In this document: piece after piece, positions 37,941-39,701 of the stretch
How the letters are laid out: the number at the start of each line of letters is the position of its first letter
Numbering within the stretch: the stretch's first letter is position 1
Origin: Pinguiococcus pyrenoidosus
Taxonomy: Eukaryota > Sar > Pinguiophyceae > Pinguiochrysidales > Pinguiochrysidaceae
Direction of reading: 5' to 3'
DNA: 39,701 nucleotides
NCBI GenBank assembly: GCA_019677205.1
Contig: JAAMXY010000299.1
Span: 9,540-49,240, forward strand
Notes under the pieces: generated by a model
What the model was told of the DNA's origin: nothing
Databases searched by the model: none
The model's input: only the letters and a program-made list of their open reading frames with translations
Made by a program: the position numbers and the translations under genes

Positions 37941-39666
37941 CTAGGTAATGCTCTGAATGACCACTGTTGCGAGGCCGCCCGACAGCACCAGCAGCAGCTG
38001 CAGGGCAAGCATGTTCCTCATCCCGAGCGTCATGCGATCCGTCTGCGACCTCTTCCAGAACGCTGTGAGAACGCACAGCAAGATCCAAGTCAGAAAACTG
38101 CAAAACTGTTCCCCGCCTCCTCTGCCTGCGGCACTCGTCCTACGCGCGACACATACCTCGAAGCTCGTCTAACGGGATAACCAGTCTGCCGATGTTGCCA
38201 CTCTCATTTCGGCAGATCAACTTCAAATCTGCGAAAAGATCCAAAACCGCAGCCTGCAGGAACAGCAGAGACGTGAACTGCCGGAACGTGCTGTACCCTT
38301 CCGGGGTTTCGTCGTACCTGCAAGGAAGCTGGCGAGCCGGCGCTGCTATTTCCTTTCCCTGTAATGATGCGCAGCTCTCCTTCCTGCACCCTCTAGACGC
38401 GTGCACCATCAAAGCGTTGTCACTGGCCCAGCACTTCATTCATCCAGGAATCCTCCCGAGATGCCGCGTTTGCCGTTGCTCACCTCTATCTCGTCCAAAG
38501 CCAAGCGCACGCGAGCTCTAGCCTCCAGCGCTGTACATCCATGCAGATCCACCTCGTAGCTGCCAAAGAGCAAGGATGAGACAGAAGCTTGCGCCTCTGG
38601 GCGCGTTTTTTCTTTCAAGCGCTCCTACCTTCCGTCGGGGGCGCGATACGCATGGATCAGCTCTTTGGCCGAGGGCGGCGGACTAGGTGTCACAGGAGCA
38701 AAACACTGCTGAGGTATCGCCTGGTTGAAAGCCCTCGCAATCGAGCGAGGCAGCAGACCTTTGCACAGCCTCAGGAGGAGTGCTGGGCTTCTCGCTCAGC
38801 AGCTTCGCCGTGTAGTCGTAGAAAACTGAGAGGGGCCACAGCGGCTTCGCGGCGTTGGGTGAGTACGGACGTGCGGCCAGAAAGAAACACCACGCGCCAG
38901 AAAGCAGCGACGCACCTCTGTCCTCGATTTCCTCGCTTCTTGATCCACAAGCATCATGGCCAGCTGCTCCGACACTTTCGACTCTTGGTGGAGAATGGGT
39001 CGAACATGGGAGGTCTCGAACTGCCGGTGGCTAGCCGTAGGCGGAACCAGCGGACCCGCCGCGGCCTTCTCTCTCTGCTTGGGAGGTTTTGCGTCTTCCT
39101 TCCTTTGGGGCAGGTCCCCTTCGTCTTCGGCTTCCTGCTTTTCTAAGATCGCTGCATCGTCTAGCAGCCTGTGAAGCTCGACACCGTCGCTGCTGTGAAG
39201 CGCCTCCTGGAAATCCTGCGGAGCCTTCGCCTTCTCTAACGTGTCCACAGCAGCGTCGACTGCGCCTATTTTGGCGCAGGCTCGCGCATACGCTTCGAAA
39301 CTAACTCGCGAGGGTCGCAGTTGGGACGGCTTTGGGAAACCCACACACCATACGTCAGTGCCTCCTTCGCCTGTTTTCTGATGCTCGCTGGAGATAGACT
39401 CGCACCTGCCCTGCCCTGGGGTCCGGAGGCAATCCGTCTCCGGCGATGCTCCGAAGGAGCCCGATTCCGTCACCCTTCTCGAGGAATCGAAAGAGCTCAA
39501 GGGTGGTCGATGGGCGATCACTCCGCGCCGCCGCCAGCAGGACGAAGTTGATCGCCGTGAGGTTCGGTTTTGGCGTCGCGTACGCGAGCAGGAACCGCCG
39601 AACCGTTCGCTTCGCCCTCGCCAAGTCCCCGTGGCGAGCACAGCCACCGAGAACGGCGTTGAAGAT
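37941..39666 (-). CDS. PPR-SMR protein with C-terminal hydrophobic tail, 5' partial
   Basis: Eight exons are visible: 39666-39406, 39329-38916, 38844-38759, 38682-38629, 38559-38484, 38383-38318, 38253-38157 and 38062-37941. They give 391 residues; the 5' end lies beyond the window, behind an acceptor at 39667-39668. PPR repeats are clear in IFNAVLGGCARHGDLARAKR and SFEAYARACAKIGAVDAA, which bind organelle RNA by a one-repeat-one-base code. The SMR domain runs from about residue 272 to 353, with DLHG at 276-279, LRIITGKGNSS near 301-310 and NIGRLVIPLDELRAF at its end. It is assembled from four exons. Both motifs expected of an SMR nuclease-like domain are present. The last exon adds a 20-residue hydrophobic stretch. 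Location (plastid or mitochondrion) cannot be read because the N-terminus is missing. The third intron uses a weaker donor (GTCTGC). Confidence 0.8.
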
Positions 39667-39701
39667 CTGTGAGTTGCACGAGCGCTCCGATTAGGCTGCT
39701 T

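Noticed and set aside
1-39701. tRNA, rRNA, CRISPR arrays, bacterial operons, transposase genes, spliced-leader genes
   Set aside because: No tRNA-like B-box with matching arms, no rRNA-like tract, no regularly spaced direct repeats, no transposase or reverse transcriptase motif and no dinoflagellate spliced-leader sequence were found on either strand by eye.

Overview
This is a gene-dense, intron-containing nuclear segment from a flagellated, plastid-bearing unicellular eukaryote. The evidence is a kinesin, a nucleoporin, a proteasomal ubiquitin receptor, a cytosolic ribosomal protein and a ciliary protein. Three neighbouring genes (22.5-26.6 kb) encode proteins that begin with a signal peptide followed by Phe at the likely cleavage site. 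That is the hallmark of import into a red-lineage secondary plastid. A 39-residue eL41 with an MAH start and an MRWKW core resembles the apicomplexan form as I remember it, so a photosynthetic alveolate is my best guess. All 34 introns I could place are short and GT-AG, and gene orientation is mixed. With about one gene per 2.8 kb, this fits a compact chromerid-like genome better than a typical dinoflagellate. This placement is inference. A run of Ns at 11369-11425 shows the window comes from a scaffold.

Layout. 1-4.7 kb: UNC-45 myosin chaperone (5' cut off) and a CFAP100-like ciliary coiled-coil protein, both plus. 4.7-9.0 kb: an insulysin-type M16 protease and a four-exon CDP-alcohol phosphatidyltransferase, both minus. 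9.4-14.4 kb: a kinesin-4-like motor with a long coiled coil and a polyglutamine tail, plus. 15.1-16.9 kb: RPN13/ADRM1, plus. 17.1-22.2 kb: NUP155-type nucleoporin, minus. 22.6-26.6 kb: three predicted plastid proteins: an orphan (plus), an FMN split-barrel protein like the glutamyl-tRNA reductase-binding protein (minus), and ribosomal protein bL17 (plus). 27.0-31.8 kb: eL41 (minus), then a 1,209-residue DUF1769-PH-DUF547 protein (plus). 32.5-34.2 kb: R2R3 MYB (minus). 36.2-39.7 kb: an RBM26/27-like protein (plus) and a PPR-SMR protein (minus, 5' cut off).

The genes do not form an operon-like system. Most are housekeeping genes in head-to-head or tail-to-tail pairs with short intergenic gaps. 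The one thematic grouping is the plastid trio, in which the FMN protein and bL17 start divergently from one 637-bp region. Several genes (the CDP-alcohol transferase, eL41, PPR-SMR, the 3' half of RPN13) are invisible as single open frames. I reconstructed them exon by exon from splice signals, phase and protein motifs. All coordinates were worked out by hand, and product names rest on motif recognition rather than a database search.
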